Shown piece after piece: positions 8,370 through 17,900 of a stretch of 64,000 nucleotides of DNA; the stretch's first letter is position 1; every line of letters starts with the position of its first letter. This DNA is from CAG-103 sp905215475. GTDB lineage: Bacteria > Bacillota > Clostridia > Oscillospirales > Oscillospiraceae. Location of the stretch: contig CAJMPW010000001.1 of the NCBI GenBank assembly GCA_905215475.1, positions 62,001-126,000 on the forward strand, in the 5' to 3' direction. The position numbers and the translations under genes were made by a program. Under the pieces are notes generated by a model that saw nothing but the letters and a program-made list of their open reading frames with translations, searched no databases and was not told where the DNA came from.

Positions 8370-8445
8370 GTGGGGCAGAAAAAAGCCGCGGCGTCCGGCA
8401 TTGTACAAAGCGTCCGGCGGCGAATCATGAAAAGAGGGAGCTCAT

Positions 8446-9684
8446 ATGAAATACATTCTCGTCATCGGCGACGGCATGGCCGACCATCCGCTTGACACGC
8501 TCGGCGGGCGCACGCCGCTCGAGGCGTCGAAAAAGGACGCGATCGACGACCTTGCGCGTCACGGTGTGCTTGGCAGCGTGCGCAACGTGCCCGACGGCTT
8601 TGCCCCCGGCAGCGATACGGCCATCATGTCCATCTTCGGCTGCTCGCCGCGCAAGTATTTTTTCGGCCGCGCTCCGCTTGAGGCGGCGGCCTCCGGCATC
8701 CGGCTCGCCCCCGGCGACGCGTGCTACCGCTGCAACATGGTCAGCTATGCCGATGAGGACGTGCCGTTCGAGCACAAGCACATCATCTCCCACAGCGCGG
8801 GCAGCATCGAGGGCCGCGAGTCGGACGAGCTCGTGACGGCGCTCTTTGCGCACCCGGATTTCCGCCCGCTGGCCGAGCAGGCCGGCATGGTCATCCACAA
8901 GGGCTCGTCGTTCCGCCACATCGCGGTGCAGAGCCATGTGGATATCCAGGGCATCCGGCTCGCGCCGCCGCACGACCACCTCGGTGAGGAGATCGGACCG
9001 ATCCTGCCCACCGGCTGCCCGAATGCGGACGTGCTGCGCGAGCTCATGCGCCGCTCGTTCGATATCCTCGATCAGCACCCGATCAACGTCGCGCGCCGCG
9101 CCGCCGGAAAGCTCCCGGCCAACGGCGTCTGGTTCTGGGCGGAGGGCACGGCGGCCGCGCTGCCGAACTTCCCCGAGCACTACGGCTCGGACGGCGGCGT
9201 CGTCTCGGCCGTGCCGCTGTGCCACGGCATCGGCATCCTGACCGGGCTTGAGGCCGTCACCGTCCCGACCGCGACCGGCGAGTGGGACACTGACTATGCC
9301 GCCAAGGTTGCCGCCGCGCTCGACGTGCTCAAACGGCACGACTTCGTGGCGCTGCACCTCGAAGGTCCGGATGAGGCCACGCACAACCACGACCTTGAGC
9401 ATAAGATCTACTCCATCGAGCGCCTGAGCGCCGATGTCGTCGCCCCCGTGACCGAGGCGCTGCGCGCAGCGGGCGAGGACTTCCGTCTGCTGCTGCTGTC
9501 GGATCACACGACATACATGGCCAACGGCGCGCACGGCGCCGATCCCGTGCCGTTCGTGCTGTATGACAGCCGCGTGTCCGAGGGCTCCGGCCTGCCGTAT
9601 TCCGAGGCCAACGGCGCCAAGGGCCCGTATGTGGACGACGGCGCGCAGCTCATGGACCTGCTCTTCGAGCTCAAAACGCTGTGA
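8446..9684 (+). CDS. apgM: Cofactor-independent phosphoglycerate mutase, ApgM type
   Basis: A 412-residue enzyme interconverting 3- and 2-phosphoglycerate in glycolysis, of the archaeal-type alkaline-phosphatase fold family. The N-terminus has the metal-binding KYILVIGDGMADHPLDTLGG, followed by PGSDTAIMSIFG with the catalytic Ser/Thr region, then FVALHLEGPDEATHNHD and LLLLSDHTTYMANGAHG as the other metal-binding motifs. Length is standard. The start has GAGGGAG six bases upstream. It shares a GTGA overlap with ispE, so glycolysis and isoprenoid synthesis genes are translated in tandem here. Confidence 0.93.
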   Translation: MKYILVIGDGMADHPLDTLGGRTPLEASKKDAIDDLARHGVLGSVRNVPDGFAPGSDTAIMSIFGCSPRKYFFGRAPLEAAASGIRLAPGDACYRCNMVSYADEDVPFEHKHIISHSAGSIEGRESDELVTALFAHPDFRPLAEQAGMVIHKGSSFRHIAVQSHVDIQGIRLAPPHDHLGEEIGPILPTGCPNADVLRELMRRSFDILDQHPINVARRAAGKLPANGVWFWAEGTAAALPNFPEHYGSDGGVVSAVPLCHGIGILTGLEAVTVPTATGEWDTDYAAKVAAALDVLKRHDFVALHLEGPDEATHNHDLEHKIYSIERLSADVVAPVTEALRAAGEDFRLLLLSDHTTYMANGAHGADPVPFVLYDSRVSEGSGLPYSEANGAKGPYVDDGAQLMDLLFELKTL

Positions 9685-10553
9685 CCGGCGCGGTGAGAGA
9701 GGCTGCGTGGGCAAAGCTGAACCTGTCGCTGGACGTGCTCGGTACGCGTCCCGACGGGTTTCACGACCTGCGCATGATCATGCAGAGCGTGGATCTGCAC
9801 GACGATGTGACCGTTACGCTCGACGACACCGGCGTCTGCCGCGCCGAGACCAACCGCAGCTATCTGCCCTGCGGCGCGGACAATGTGGCCGTGCGCGCGG
9901 CGCAGGTGTTTCTCGAGCGCGCGGGGCTCGGGTGCGGCGTGCACATCCGGCTGTACAAGCGCATCCCCGTGTGCGCGGGGCTGGGCGGCGGCTCGTCGGA
10001 TGCGGCGGCCGTGCTGCGCGCGCTCAACCGGCTGACCGGCGCGGGCTTCACCTGCGCGCAGCTTGAGGAGCTGGGTGCGCTGGTCGGCTCGGACGTGCCG
10101 TACTGCGTCGCGGGCGGCACGATGCTGGCCGAGGGGCGCGGCGAGCGGCTCACGCCCGTCACGCCCATGCCGCACCTGCCGGTCGTGATCTGCAAGCCGG
10201 ATTTTCCGATCTCGACGCCGGAGCTGTTTCGCCGCGTGGACGCGCGCACCTCGCGCTGCCGTCCGGACACGGAGGGCATCTGCGCCGCGCTTGCCGGCGG
10301 CGATATGCCGATGCTTGCCCGCCGGATGTACAACGTCTTTGAGGACGTGCTCACCCGCCGCGAGGGCGAGATCGCGGTCATCAAGAGCCGCCTGCTCGAC
10401 GGCGGCGCGCTCGGTGCGGTCATGAGCGGCACGGGCTCGGCCGTGTTCGGTCTTTTTGCCGATGCCGACAGCGCGGCGTATGCCAAGCGCCGGCTCGCGC
10501 GCGACTATGCCGAGTGCTTCCTGACCGAGACCATCGACCGCCTTGAGGTCTGA
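9681..10553 (+). CDS. ispE: 4-diphosphocytidyl-2-C-methyl-D-erythritol kinase
   Basis: A GHMP kinase of 290 residues in the MEP pathway that phosphorylates CDP-methylerythritol. It begins with the family pattern AWAKLNLSLDVLGTRPDGFHDL, has the ATP-binding loop IPVCAGLGGGSSDAA at residues 95-109 and the C-terminal LGAVMSGTGSAVFGLF. The start is a GTG overlapping the apgM stop by 4 bp, so translation probably reinitiates. It is followed by an intrinsic terminator at 10569-10613. Confidence 0.94.
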   Translation: MTGAVREAAWAKLNLSLDVLGTRPDGFHDLRMIMQSVDLHDDVTVTLDDTGVCRAETNRSYLPCGADNVAVRAAQVFLERAGLGCGVHIRLYKRIPVCAGLGGGSSDAAAVLRALNRLTGAGFTCAQLEELGALVGSDVPYCVAGGTMLAEGRGERLTPVTPMPHLPVVICKPDFPISTPELFRRVDARTSRCRPDTEGICAALAGGDMPMLARRMYNVFEDVLTRREGEIAVIKSRLLDGGALGAVMSGTGSAVFGLFADADSAAYAKRRLARDYAECFLTETIDRLEV

Positions 10554-10568
10554 GGATTAAAAGCGAAC

Positions 10569-10613
10569 AAAACTGCCGATACTGAGCACAGATGCCCGGT
10601 ACCGGCAGTTTTT
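10569..10613 (+). terminator. Intrinsic terminator after ispE
   Basis: Stem AAAACTGCCG (10569-10578) / CGGCAGTTTT (10603-10612) with a long internally paired loop and a short T run. It lies directly before the spoIIR ribosome binding site. Confidence 0.6.
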
Positions 10614-10636
10614 CATCTCAGAAAGGCGGACATACG

Positions 10637-11260
10637 ATGCATACCCATTCTTCTACGATCGATCCCGGCCGCACCCTGCGGCCGTGGGAGCTGGCGCTGC
10701 TGCTGGCCGTTTGCGTGACGCTGCTGACCGGCACGTGGGCGCAGGCGCGCAGCGCGCTGCTGGCGTCGCGGCTCGTGCGGCTGCACGTGATCGCGGTCTC
10801 GGACGACGACACCGAGCAGGCCGTGAAGCTGCAGGTGCGCGATGCGGTGCTGGCCTATCTCGAGCCGCAGCTTGCCGGCGTGACGGATGTGGACACGGCG
10901 CGGCTGCGCATCGCGGACGAGCTTGACGGCATTGCCCGCGCGGCACAGGCGGCGGCGGGGGAGCGCCCGGTGCGGGTCTCCCTCGGCGCCGAGCACTACC
11001 CGACGCGCGACTATGGCGCGTTTGCGCTCCCGGCGGGGGTGTATACCTCCCTGCGCGTGACGCTCGGCGCGGGCGAGGGGCACAACTGGTGGTGCGTCAT
11101 TTTCCCGCCGCTGTGTGCGCAGGCGGCAGGGCTCTCGGAGCAGACGGTGCAGGCACTCTCGGACGACGATGTGCGCCTTGTCACAGGCTCGAGCGGCGGT
11201 TATGTCGTGCGCTTTCGGTTACTGGAGCTGTGGGACGCGCTCGTGCAGCGGCTCACTTGA
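10637..11260 (+). CDS. spoIIR: Stage II sporulation protein R
   Basis: A 207-residue secreted signalling protein. In Bacillus the forespore makes SpoIIR, which triggers processing of pro-sigma-E in the mother cell. It has one N-terminal membrane/signal helix (about residues 16-34), then the family core LVRLHVIAVSDDDTEQAVKL, YPTRDYGAFALPAGVYTSL and GEGHNWWCVIFPPLC. The ATG at 10637 is preferred because AAAGGCGG lies 7 bp before it. No clear sigma-70 promoter is seen; a forespore promoter would be expected but I cannot assign one. Confidence 0.93.
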   Translation: MHTHSSTIDPGRTLRPWELALLLAVCVTLLTGTWAQARSALLASRLVRLHVIAVSDDDTEQAVKLQVRDAVLAYLEPQLAGVTDVDTARLRIADELDGIARAAQAAAGERPVRVSLGAEHYPTRDYGAFALPAGVYTSLRVTLGAGEGHNWWCVIFPPLCAQAAGLSEQTVQALSDDDVRLVTGSSGGYVVRFRLLELWDALVQRLT

Positions 11261-11266
11261 CGCAGC

Positions 11267-11296
11267 AGCAGCCCGGTTCTCTTGAACCGGGCTGCT
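11267..11296 (+). terminator. Terminator-like hairpin after spoIIR
   Basis: A 13-bp perfect stem AGCAGCCCGGTTC / GAACCGGGCTGCT with a TCTT loop, followed on the plus strand by a T-rich but interrupted tail. It separates spoIIR from the convergent kinase gene. Confidence 0.6.
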
Positions 11297-11314
11297 ATGG
11301 TTTGGTTTCTGGTT

Positions 11315-12253
11315 TCAGTAGCTGTACACGCCGCCGCCGATAAACTCGCGCAGCATGCTCTCGGGCGCGAGCAGGGCGGGGTCGATCGTCTCGAAGCGCT
11401 CGAGCGCGGGCAGGATGCTGCGGATCTCCGCATAGCGCTCCGCGCCCTCGGGCACGGCCTCGAGCAGCGGCTCGGCGAAGTTTTTCATGATCGACACCTC
11501 GCACGGGAACGACGAGTCGAACATCAGGTTCGCGCGCTCCTTGAACGGGGAGATGAACCGCTTTTCGCCGCGGCGGACGTTTGCCCACATATCCAGCGTC
11601 GCGGCAGCGGGCGTGCCGCGGAAGTTGCTGTCGCGCACGAGGCGGCGCAGCAGGCGCATCCACGTGCCCTTGAACACCTCGTTTCCGTCGTCATCGACGA
11701 CGACGGAGCGCGCGCTGATATACAGCCGGAACGCATCCGGGCAGTAGGCGGCAATCTCATCGTTGAGCGCGTGGATACCCTCGCAGACGACGACCTCGTT
11801 CTTGCCGAGGCGCATGGGGCGGCCGATGGGGCCGGACTGCACGCGCGTGACGAAATTATACCGCGGCAGGTGGATCTCCTCACCGCGGGCGAGCGCGTTG
11901 AGGTGCTTGCCGAGCAGGTCCATGTCCAGACACGCAGGGGACTCCAGATCGAGATCACCCTCCGGCGTGCGCGGCGCGGTGCGCAGGTCGACGGTGCGGA
12001 AATAGTCGTCCATGGCGAGACTCTGGCTGCCGACGCCGAGCTTGCACAGCGCCTCCGCGATCTTCATGGCCGTGGTGGTCTTGCCGCTGCCGGACGGGCC
12101 GGAGAGCAGCACGATCGGACACGTGTGCGCGTTTTCGGCGATGGCGCGCGCGGCGCGCTCGATCTTGGCGGCATAGGCCGCGTCGCTCGCATCGACAAAT
12201 TCCTTGGGGTCTGCCTGAATGCGGCGGTTGATCTCCTGCAGATGATAGCTCAT
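11315..12253 (-). CDS. Uridine kinase-like P-loop nucleoside kinase
   Basis: A 312-residue P-loop kinase. The Walker A motif GPSGSGKTT is at residues 52-60, followed by the phosphoribulokinase/uridine kinase pattern SLAMDDYFRT, DLESPACLDMDLLGKHL and LPRYNF, and EVVVCEGIHALND. Clostridial relatives are annotated as nucleoside kinases, often near hemZ, and in other lineages are fused to a TGS domain, which is absent here. It overlaps the hemZ stop by 4 bp (ATGA) and must be cotranslated with it. The substrate is probably uridine or a related nucleoside. Confidence 0.8.
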   Translation of the reverse strand: MSYHLQEINRRIQADPKEFVDASDAAYAAKIERAARAIAENAHTCPIVLLSGPSGSGKTTTAMKIAEALCKLGVGSQSLAMDDYFRTVDLRTAPRTPEGDLDLESPACLDMDLLGKHLNALARGEEIHLPRYNFVTRVQSGPIGRPMRLGKNEVVVCEGIHALNDEIAAYCPDAFRLYISARSVVVDDDGNEVFKGTWMRLLRRLVRDSNFRGTPAAATLDMWANVRRGEKRFISPFKERANLMFDSSFPCEVSIMKNFAEPLLEAVPEGAERYAEIRSILPALERFETIDPALLAPESMLREFIGGGVYSY

Positions 12254-13716
12254 TGGAAAAACGCCTCCAGTTCCGCCTTGGCCGCACAGATGCGGTCGAT
12301 ATTGGCGATGTATTCCGTGGGGTACTTGGGGTCGATGTGCCGCTCAAGCCTGCCGCCGTTGGGGCGCACGAGCTTTGTCGACGCGCCGCCGCCCATGGCA
12401 AGGATGCTGCACAGCTCCTCCATGATGCAGATGTTGTAGAGATTCTCCTGACCCGGCCGCGTCCAGCCGACGTTTTCAAAGCCGCCGGACATGAACTTCT
12501 GCCGGTAGAGGTAGTACGGCGCGTAGCCCGCCCTGGGCAGCGCGGTGTTGGCAAAGTCGAGCATCTCGCCGACGGCTGCTCCGTCGGGGATGGGCGCGTC
12601 CTGCGCCATCAGGTTCGAGCCGCGCTTGCGCGAGAGCGTGTGTACGGTGATGTTTTCAGGTGCGAGCGTGAGCACCTGCTCGAGCGTGGCGCGAAAGCCG
12701 TCCGGCGTGTCGCCGGGCAGCCCCGCGATCAGGTCCATGTTCACGGCGAAGCCGCCGGTCTCGCGCACGAGGTGCAGCGCGTCGTAAATATCCTGCGCGG
12801 TGTGGCGGCGGCCGATCGTGTCGAGCACGCGGTCGCTGAGCGTCTGGGGGTTGACGCTGATGCGGTCGACCCGGTGCGCGCGCAGCACCTGCAGCTTGTC
12901 GGCGGTGATCGTATCGGGGCGTCCGGCCTCGACGGTGAACTCCCGCAGGGCGCTCAGGTCGAAGGCCGCGGCCAGCTGCGTGCACAGCGCGTCGAGCTGG
13001 CGCGCCGAGAGCGTGGTCGGCGTGCCGCCGCCGATGTAGAGCGACACGACGCGCAGCCCCACCTTGCGCACGGCCTCAGCGGTCGCGGCGATCTCGCGGG
13101 CGAGCGCCTGCAAAAACTCCGGCACGAGCGCCATGCTCTTTTCCACCGACTGGCTCACGAAGCTGCAATAGGCGCAGCGTGTCGGGCAAAACGGGATGCC
13201 CACATACAGGCACACATCCTTGCTGCCGAGTGATTCCATGGCGCGCAGCGTGGCGTGTGCGGTGCGCACGACGAGGTCGGCGCGCGCGGGCGAGACGTCA
13301 TACTGCCGCTCAAACTGGCGCGCGGCCTGCGCGTCGTTGAGCCCCTGCGCAAGCAGCGGGGTCATGAGCTTTCCGGGGCGCACGCCCGTGAGCATACCCC
13401 ACGGCCGGTGCGGCAGCCCGATGCCCATGGCGGCGCGGTAAAACGCGCGCTTGATCGCGCCCTGCAGCCGCCGGTCGGTCTCGGCGGGGTCGGTCAGCTC
13501 GCCGTTGGGCACGCTCGTGCGGCCGTTGGCCGTCTGCCCGTGGTAGACGAGCACGCACGTCACAGTCGTCACCTTGGTGCCGGACATGAGCCGCAGCTCT
13601 GCGCGGTCGCCGGTCGGCCGTCCGTCCGGGTATTCCGGGCGTTCGTCCGGAAACAGCGTCAGGAGCATCTGCTCTGCTGCATAGCGGTAATCATGTCCGA
13701 TCAGATAGAGATTCAT
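12250..13716 (-). CDS. hemZ: Oxygen-independent coproporphyrinogen dehydrogenase HemZ (radical SAM)
   Basis: A 488-residue radical SAM protein. The iron-sulfur cluster motif CPTRCAYC (cysteines 177, 181, 184) is followed by the SAM-binding YIGGGTPTTL and RISVNPQTL, and INMDLIAGLPGDT-type pattern VNMDLIAGLPGDT. A roughly 165-residue N-terminal region with MGIGLPHRPWGMLTGVRPGKL is specific to the HemZ subgroup, separating it from HemN/HemW. HemZ is common in clostridia lacking a full heme pathway, so its true substrate there is uncertain. It overlaps the downstream kinase gene by 4 bp and follows the membrane protein gene by 32 bp. Confidence 0.9.
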   Translation of the reverse strand: MNLYLIGHDYRYAAEQMLLTLFPDERPEYPDGRPTGDRAELRLMSGTKVTTVTCVLVYHGQTANGRTSVPNGELTDPAETDRRLQGAIKRAFYRAAMGIGLPHRPWGMLTGVRPGKLMTPLLAQGLNDAQAARQFERQYDVSPARADLVVRTAHATLRAMESLGSKDVCLYVGIPFCPTRCAYCSFVSQSVEKSMALVPEFLQALAREIAATAEAVRKVGLRVVSLYIGGGTPTTLSARQLDALCTQLAAAFDLSALREFTVEAGRPDTITADKLQVLRAHRVDRISVNPQTLSDRVLDTIGRRHTAQDIYDALHLVRETGGFAVNMDLIAGLPGDTPDGFRATLEQVLTLAPENITVHTLSRKRGSNLMAQDAPIPDGAAVGEMLDFANTALPRAGYAPYYLYRQKFMSGGFENVGWTRPGQENLYNICIMEELCSILAMGGGASTKLVRPNGGRLERHIDPKYPTEYIANIDRICAAKAELEAFFQ

Positions 13717-13748
13717 GGTTCTTCTTCTTTCTACGCCCTGCCGGATGG

Positions 13749-14684
13749 TCAGGTGCGGTCTTTTGCTTTGCTTTTGAGCGCCTTTGCCTTCGCCTTGACA
13801 GCCTTGGCCAGCTCCTTGCGGCGCTGCGCGTGCTCATGCACACGGGTGAAGGCACGGCCGTTGGTCTGGCCGGAGCGCAGCGCCGGGAACGCCTGCGCGA
13901 TACGCTCGTGCACGATGTTGCGGTGGCTGAGGATCTCCTCGCGGCGCTGCAGCAGTTCGCTGCGGCGCGCCAGCAGCTCGCTGCGGCGGGCAAGCGAGAG
14001 CTCGGCGCGCTTTTCCGTGAGCTCGGCGCCCTTTTCCTTCATGTCCGAGTACACCTCCATGCCGCGGTCCTTCGCGTCCGAGGCGCGGATATAGATCTCC
14101 TCGCCGATCTCGTCGGAGATGGCCGTGAGCGAATCCTCGATGGTCTGCAGGGCATGCAGCTTCTTCGGCAGCTTGCGGATCTCCATGGCGGTGATGATGT
14201 TGTCCGCGATCCACAGCGTGCTGAACGTGCCGAGCAGCACCCAGCCGAGCTTTTTCGGGATGAGATCAACGGCTTTGGCCACGAGCGGCTGAAATACGTC
14301 GACCACGAACACGCACGCCAGACCCCACAGCACCGAGAACTCCAGGCACACATAGCCCTTGAGGTTCAGCGGACGCTTGGAGTAATCCCACCACTTGTCG
14401 TGAAACACCTTTTCCAGCATCCAGCCGGTGAGGTATTCAATGGCGCTCGTAAACAGCACGCTGCCGCCGAACAGCAGCCAGAGGCTGCTTTTGAGCGGTC
14501 CGAGCACGAGCAGCACACTCATAACGCCGAAGCCGTAGATCGAGCAGATGGGGCCGTTGACGAAGCCGCGGTTGACGAATTTGCCGTGCGCGACGGCGGC
14601 GAACGCCACCTCGGAGCACCAGCCGAGGAAGCCGTAAATGTAGAAATACCAGAGAATCTGGAACCAGGAATAGGGCACGAGCAC
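13749..14684 (-). CDS. Putative ABC-transporter permease family membrane protein (CmpB type) with charged tail
   Basis: A protein of about 311 residues with five hydrophobic segments in the first 175 residues, including YIYGFLGWCSEV, FVNGPICSIYGFG and SSLWLLFGGSVLFTSAIEYLTG, matching the ABC_trans_CmpB domain family. The C-terminal 130 residues are a highly charged coiled coil (LARRSELLARRSELLQRREEI) ending in a Lys-rich tail. The start is set at GTG 14684 because AGAGGAG lies 8 bp upstream of it; an ATG 18 bp further up would place the Shine-Dalgarno sequence inside the coding region. Its role is unknown despite the family name; it has no ATPase partner nearby. Confidence 0.7.
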   Translation of the reverse strand: MLVPYSWFQILWYFYIYGFLGWCSEVAFAAVAHGKFVNRGFVNGPICSIYGFGVMSVLLVLGPLKSSLWLLFGGSVLFTSAIEYLTGWMLEKVFHDKWWDYSKRPLNLKGYVCLEFSVLWGLACVFVVDVFQPLVAKAVDLIPKKLGWVLLGTFSTLWIADNIITAMEIRKLPKKLHALQTIEDSLTAISDEIGEEIYIRASDAKDRGMEVYSDMKEKGAELTEKRAELSLARRSELLARRSELLQRREEILSHRNIVHERIAQAFPALRSGQTNGRAFTRVHEHAQRRKELAKAVKAKAKALKSKAKDRT

Positions 14685-14748
14685 GAAAAAAACTCCTCTC
14701 ATGAATGCCGGTGGGCAGAAAAAGCCCGGATTGATTTCGCATTTGTCT

Positions 14749-14777
14749 ATTTTAACATAGCCATGCGGACTTTTCCA
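14749..14777 (-). promoter_or_regulatory. Possible promoter of the membrane protein-hemZ-kinase operon
   Basis: TGGAAA and TAAAAT on the minus strand with a 17-bp spacer, 65 bp upstream of the GTG start. The -35 box is weak (4 of 6 matches). Confidence 0.4.
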
Positions 14778-14857
14778 GTCTTTTCAGCGCGGATGGGAAC
14801 AAAAAACGCAAAGTGGCAATTCGGCGTGTGTCCGGCGCTGCGCGTCGTGTTTGCCCG

Positions 14858-14891
14858 CAAAAAATGCGGAGCGCACAAGCGTGCGCTCCGC
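14858..14891 (-). terminator. Intrinsic terminator of pyc
   Basis: An 11-bp perfect stem GCGGAGCGCAC / GTGCGCTCCGC with a 4-nt loop, followed on the minus strand by ATTTTTTG. It starts 18 bp after the pyc stop. Confidence 0.85.
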
Positions 14892-14909
14892 CGGAAAAAC
14901 GGGGGTGAT

Positions 14910-17900
14910 TTACTTGATCGTCAGCAGCAGCTCGCCGGCCTTGACCGACTGGCCGCCCTTGACAAAGACCTCGTCGATCGTGCCGTCCATGCGGGCGACG
15001 ACGCTCGTCTCCATCTTCATGGCCTCGATCACGGCGAGCACGTCGTTGACCTTGACCTGATCGCCGGGCTTGATGTTGACCTTGGACACCATGCCCGGAA
15101 TGGACGCGCCGGCCTGGCTCTTGTCGTTCGGGTCGGCCATGACGACGGTCTTGGCCGAATCGGTCGCGGTCGGGTCGGGCACGGAGACCTCGCGGCGCAT
15201 ACCGTTGAGCTCGAACTGCACGTTGCGCGTGCCGTCGTCGTTGCGGTCACCGAGGCCGATGTACTTGATCATGAGGGTCTTGCCGTCCTCGATGTTGATC
15301 TTGTTCATCTCGCCGACGGCCATGCCGTTGAAGAACACGTGGCTGCCCATGCGCATGATGTAGCCGTACTCCTTGCGGTGGCGGATGTACTCCTCATAGA
15401 CCTTCGGGTACATGGCGAACGAGATGAGCGAGCGCGGCTCCTCATAGTTCGGGTAGAACTTGCGGATCTCGCTGCGCAGCTGATCCCAGTCCACGGGCGG
15501 CAGCAGGTCTCCGGGGCGGCCGGTGATGGCCTTCTCGCCCTTGAGCACGACGCGCTGCAGATCCTTCGGGAAGCCGCAGGGCGGCTGACCCATCATGCCC
15601 TTGAAGTAGCTCACGACGCTGTCGGGGAAGGCGAGGTGCTCGCCCTTTTCGACGATGTTCTCGGGCGTGAGGTCGTTTTGCACCATGAAGATTGCAAGAT
15701 CGCCGACCATCTTGGACGACGGCGTGACCTTGATGATGTCGCCGAGCATGAGGTTGACGGTGCGGTACATCTCCTTGACCTCCGCGAAGCGGTGGCCGAG
15801 GCCGAGCGACTCGACCTGCGGCTGCAGGTTCGTGTACTGACCGCCGGGGATCTCATAGCGGTAGATGTCGGTGACGGGGACCTTGAGGCCCTTGTCGAAG
15901 CTCTCATAGCGCAGGCGCACATCGGCCCAGTAATCGGCCAGCTCCTGCAGGCGCTGCGGCTCAAAACCGGTGTCGCGCTCCTGACCGCGCAGGGACTCGA
16001 CAAGCGCGTTCATCGACGGCTGGCTCGTGAGGTTGGCCAGCGGTCCGATGGCGGTGTCGACCACGTCCACGCCGGCCTCGGCCGCCATGAGGTAGGTCGC
16101 AATCTGGTTGTCGGTGGTGTTGTGCGTGTGCAGGTGGATGGGGATGCCGATCTCCTGCTTGAGGGTGCTGACGAGCTTCTTGGCGGCATACGGCTTGAGC
16201 AGGCCGGACATATCCTTGATGGCCAGCATATGCGCGCCGCGGCGCTCGAGCTCCTTGGCAAAGTCGACATAGTACTGCAGCGTGTAGCGGTCGCGCGCCG
16301 GGTCGAGGATGTCGCCGGTGTAGCACACGGTGCCCTCGAGGAACTTGCCCTGACGCAGCACCTCGTCCATGGCGGTCTCCATGTTCGGCATCCAGTTGAG
16401 CGAGTCGAACACGCGGAACACGTCGATGCCCTCGCGGGCGGACTCGGCGATGAAGGCGCGCACGAGGTTGTCCGGATAGCTCGCGTAGCCGACGAGGTTC
16501 GAGCCGCGCAGCAGCATCTGGAACGGGATGTTCGGGATCTTCTCGCGCAGCATCTCCAGACGCTCCCACGGGGACTCGTGCAGGAAGCGGTAGGCGGTGT
16601 CAAACGTCGCGCCGCCCCACATCTCGAGCGAGAAGCAGTCGGAGAGGATATCGGCAGTGCCGTCGGCGCCCTTGACCATGTCGCGGGTGCGCAGACGGGT
16701 GCTCAGCAGCGACTGGTGCGCGTCGCGCATCGTCGTGTCGGTGATGAGCAGCTTCTTCTGGCCGAGGACCCATTCCTTGACGGCCTCGGGACCGTCGGTG
16801 TCGAGCAGGAGCTTGAGCCCGTCCTGCTTCGTGACCTCGCGCTGTGCCTTCGGGAAGCGCGGCGTGTCGTACTGGTGGCGCTCGGCGTCGGGATTGTTGA
16901 CCTGGATGTTGGCGATGTATTTGAGTACGCGGGTCGCACGGTCGCGCGATTCGGTGAACTCGAACAGCTCCGGCGTCTCGTCGATGAACTTCGTGTGGCA
17001 CTTGCCGGCGACGAAGGTCGGGTGCGTGAGGATGTTCGTCACAAAGGGGATGTTCGTCTTGACGCCGCGCACGTGCTCTTCGTTGATGGCGCGGGTGGCC
17101 TTGCGGCAGACGGCGGGGAAGGTGCAGTCCCAGCTCGTGACCTTGACGAGCAGGGAGTCATAGTACGGCGAGATGACCGAGCCTGTGCCGACGTTGCCGC
17201 CGTCGAGACGCACGCCGAAGCCGCCGCCGGAGCGGTAGGCCTCGATCTTGCCGTTGTCGGGCGCGAAGTTGTTGGCCGGGTCCTCGGTGGTCACGCGGCA
17301 CTGGATGGCGTAGCCGTTGACCTTGAGGTTGTTCTGGTCGCCGAGACCGATCTCCGGGTGGCTGATCGGCTGCCCCTCGGCGATGAGGATCTGCGCACGC
17401 ACGAGGTCGATGCTCGTGACCATCTCGGTGACGGTGTGCTCGACCTGAATGCGGGGGTTCATCTCGATGAAATAGTGGTTGCCGTCGCGGTCGACGAGGA
17501 ACTCCACCGTGCCGGCGTTGACATAGCCGACGGCCTCGGCGATCTTCACGGCGTCAGCGTGCAGCTGCTCGCGGATGCTCTCGGGCACGCTCCACGCGGG
17601 CGCAAACTCCACGACCTTCTGGTAGCGGCGCTGCAGCGAGCAGTCGCGCTCGCCGAGGTGGCGGACGTTTCCGTACTGGTCGGCAAGGACCTGCACCTCG
17701 ATGTGCTTGGGCTGCACGAGATATTTCTCAATGAAGATGTCGTCATTGCCGAAGGCCTTGCGTGCCTCGCTCTTGACAAGCTCGAACGCGGGGATGACGT
17801 CCTCGGGCATCTCGCACAGGCGCATGCCGCGGCCGCCGCCGCCGGCTGCCGCCTTGAGGATGACGGGGAAGCCGAAGCTGATGGCCTTTTCCAGCGCCTC

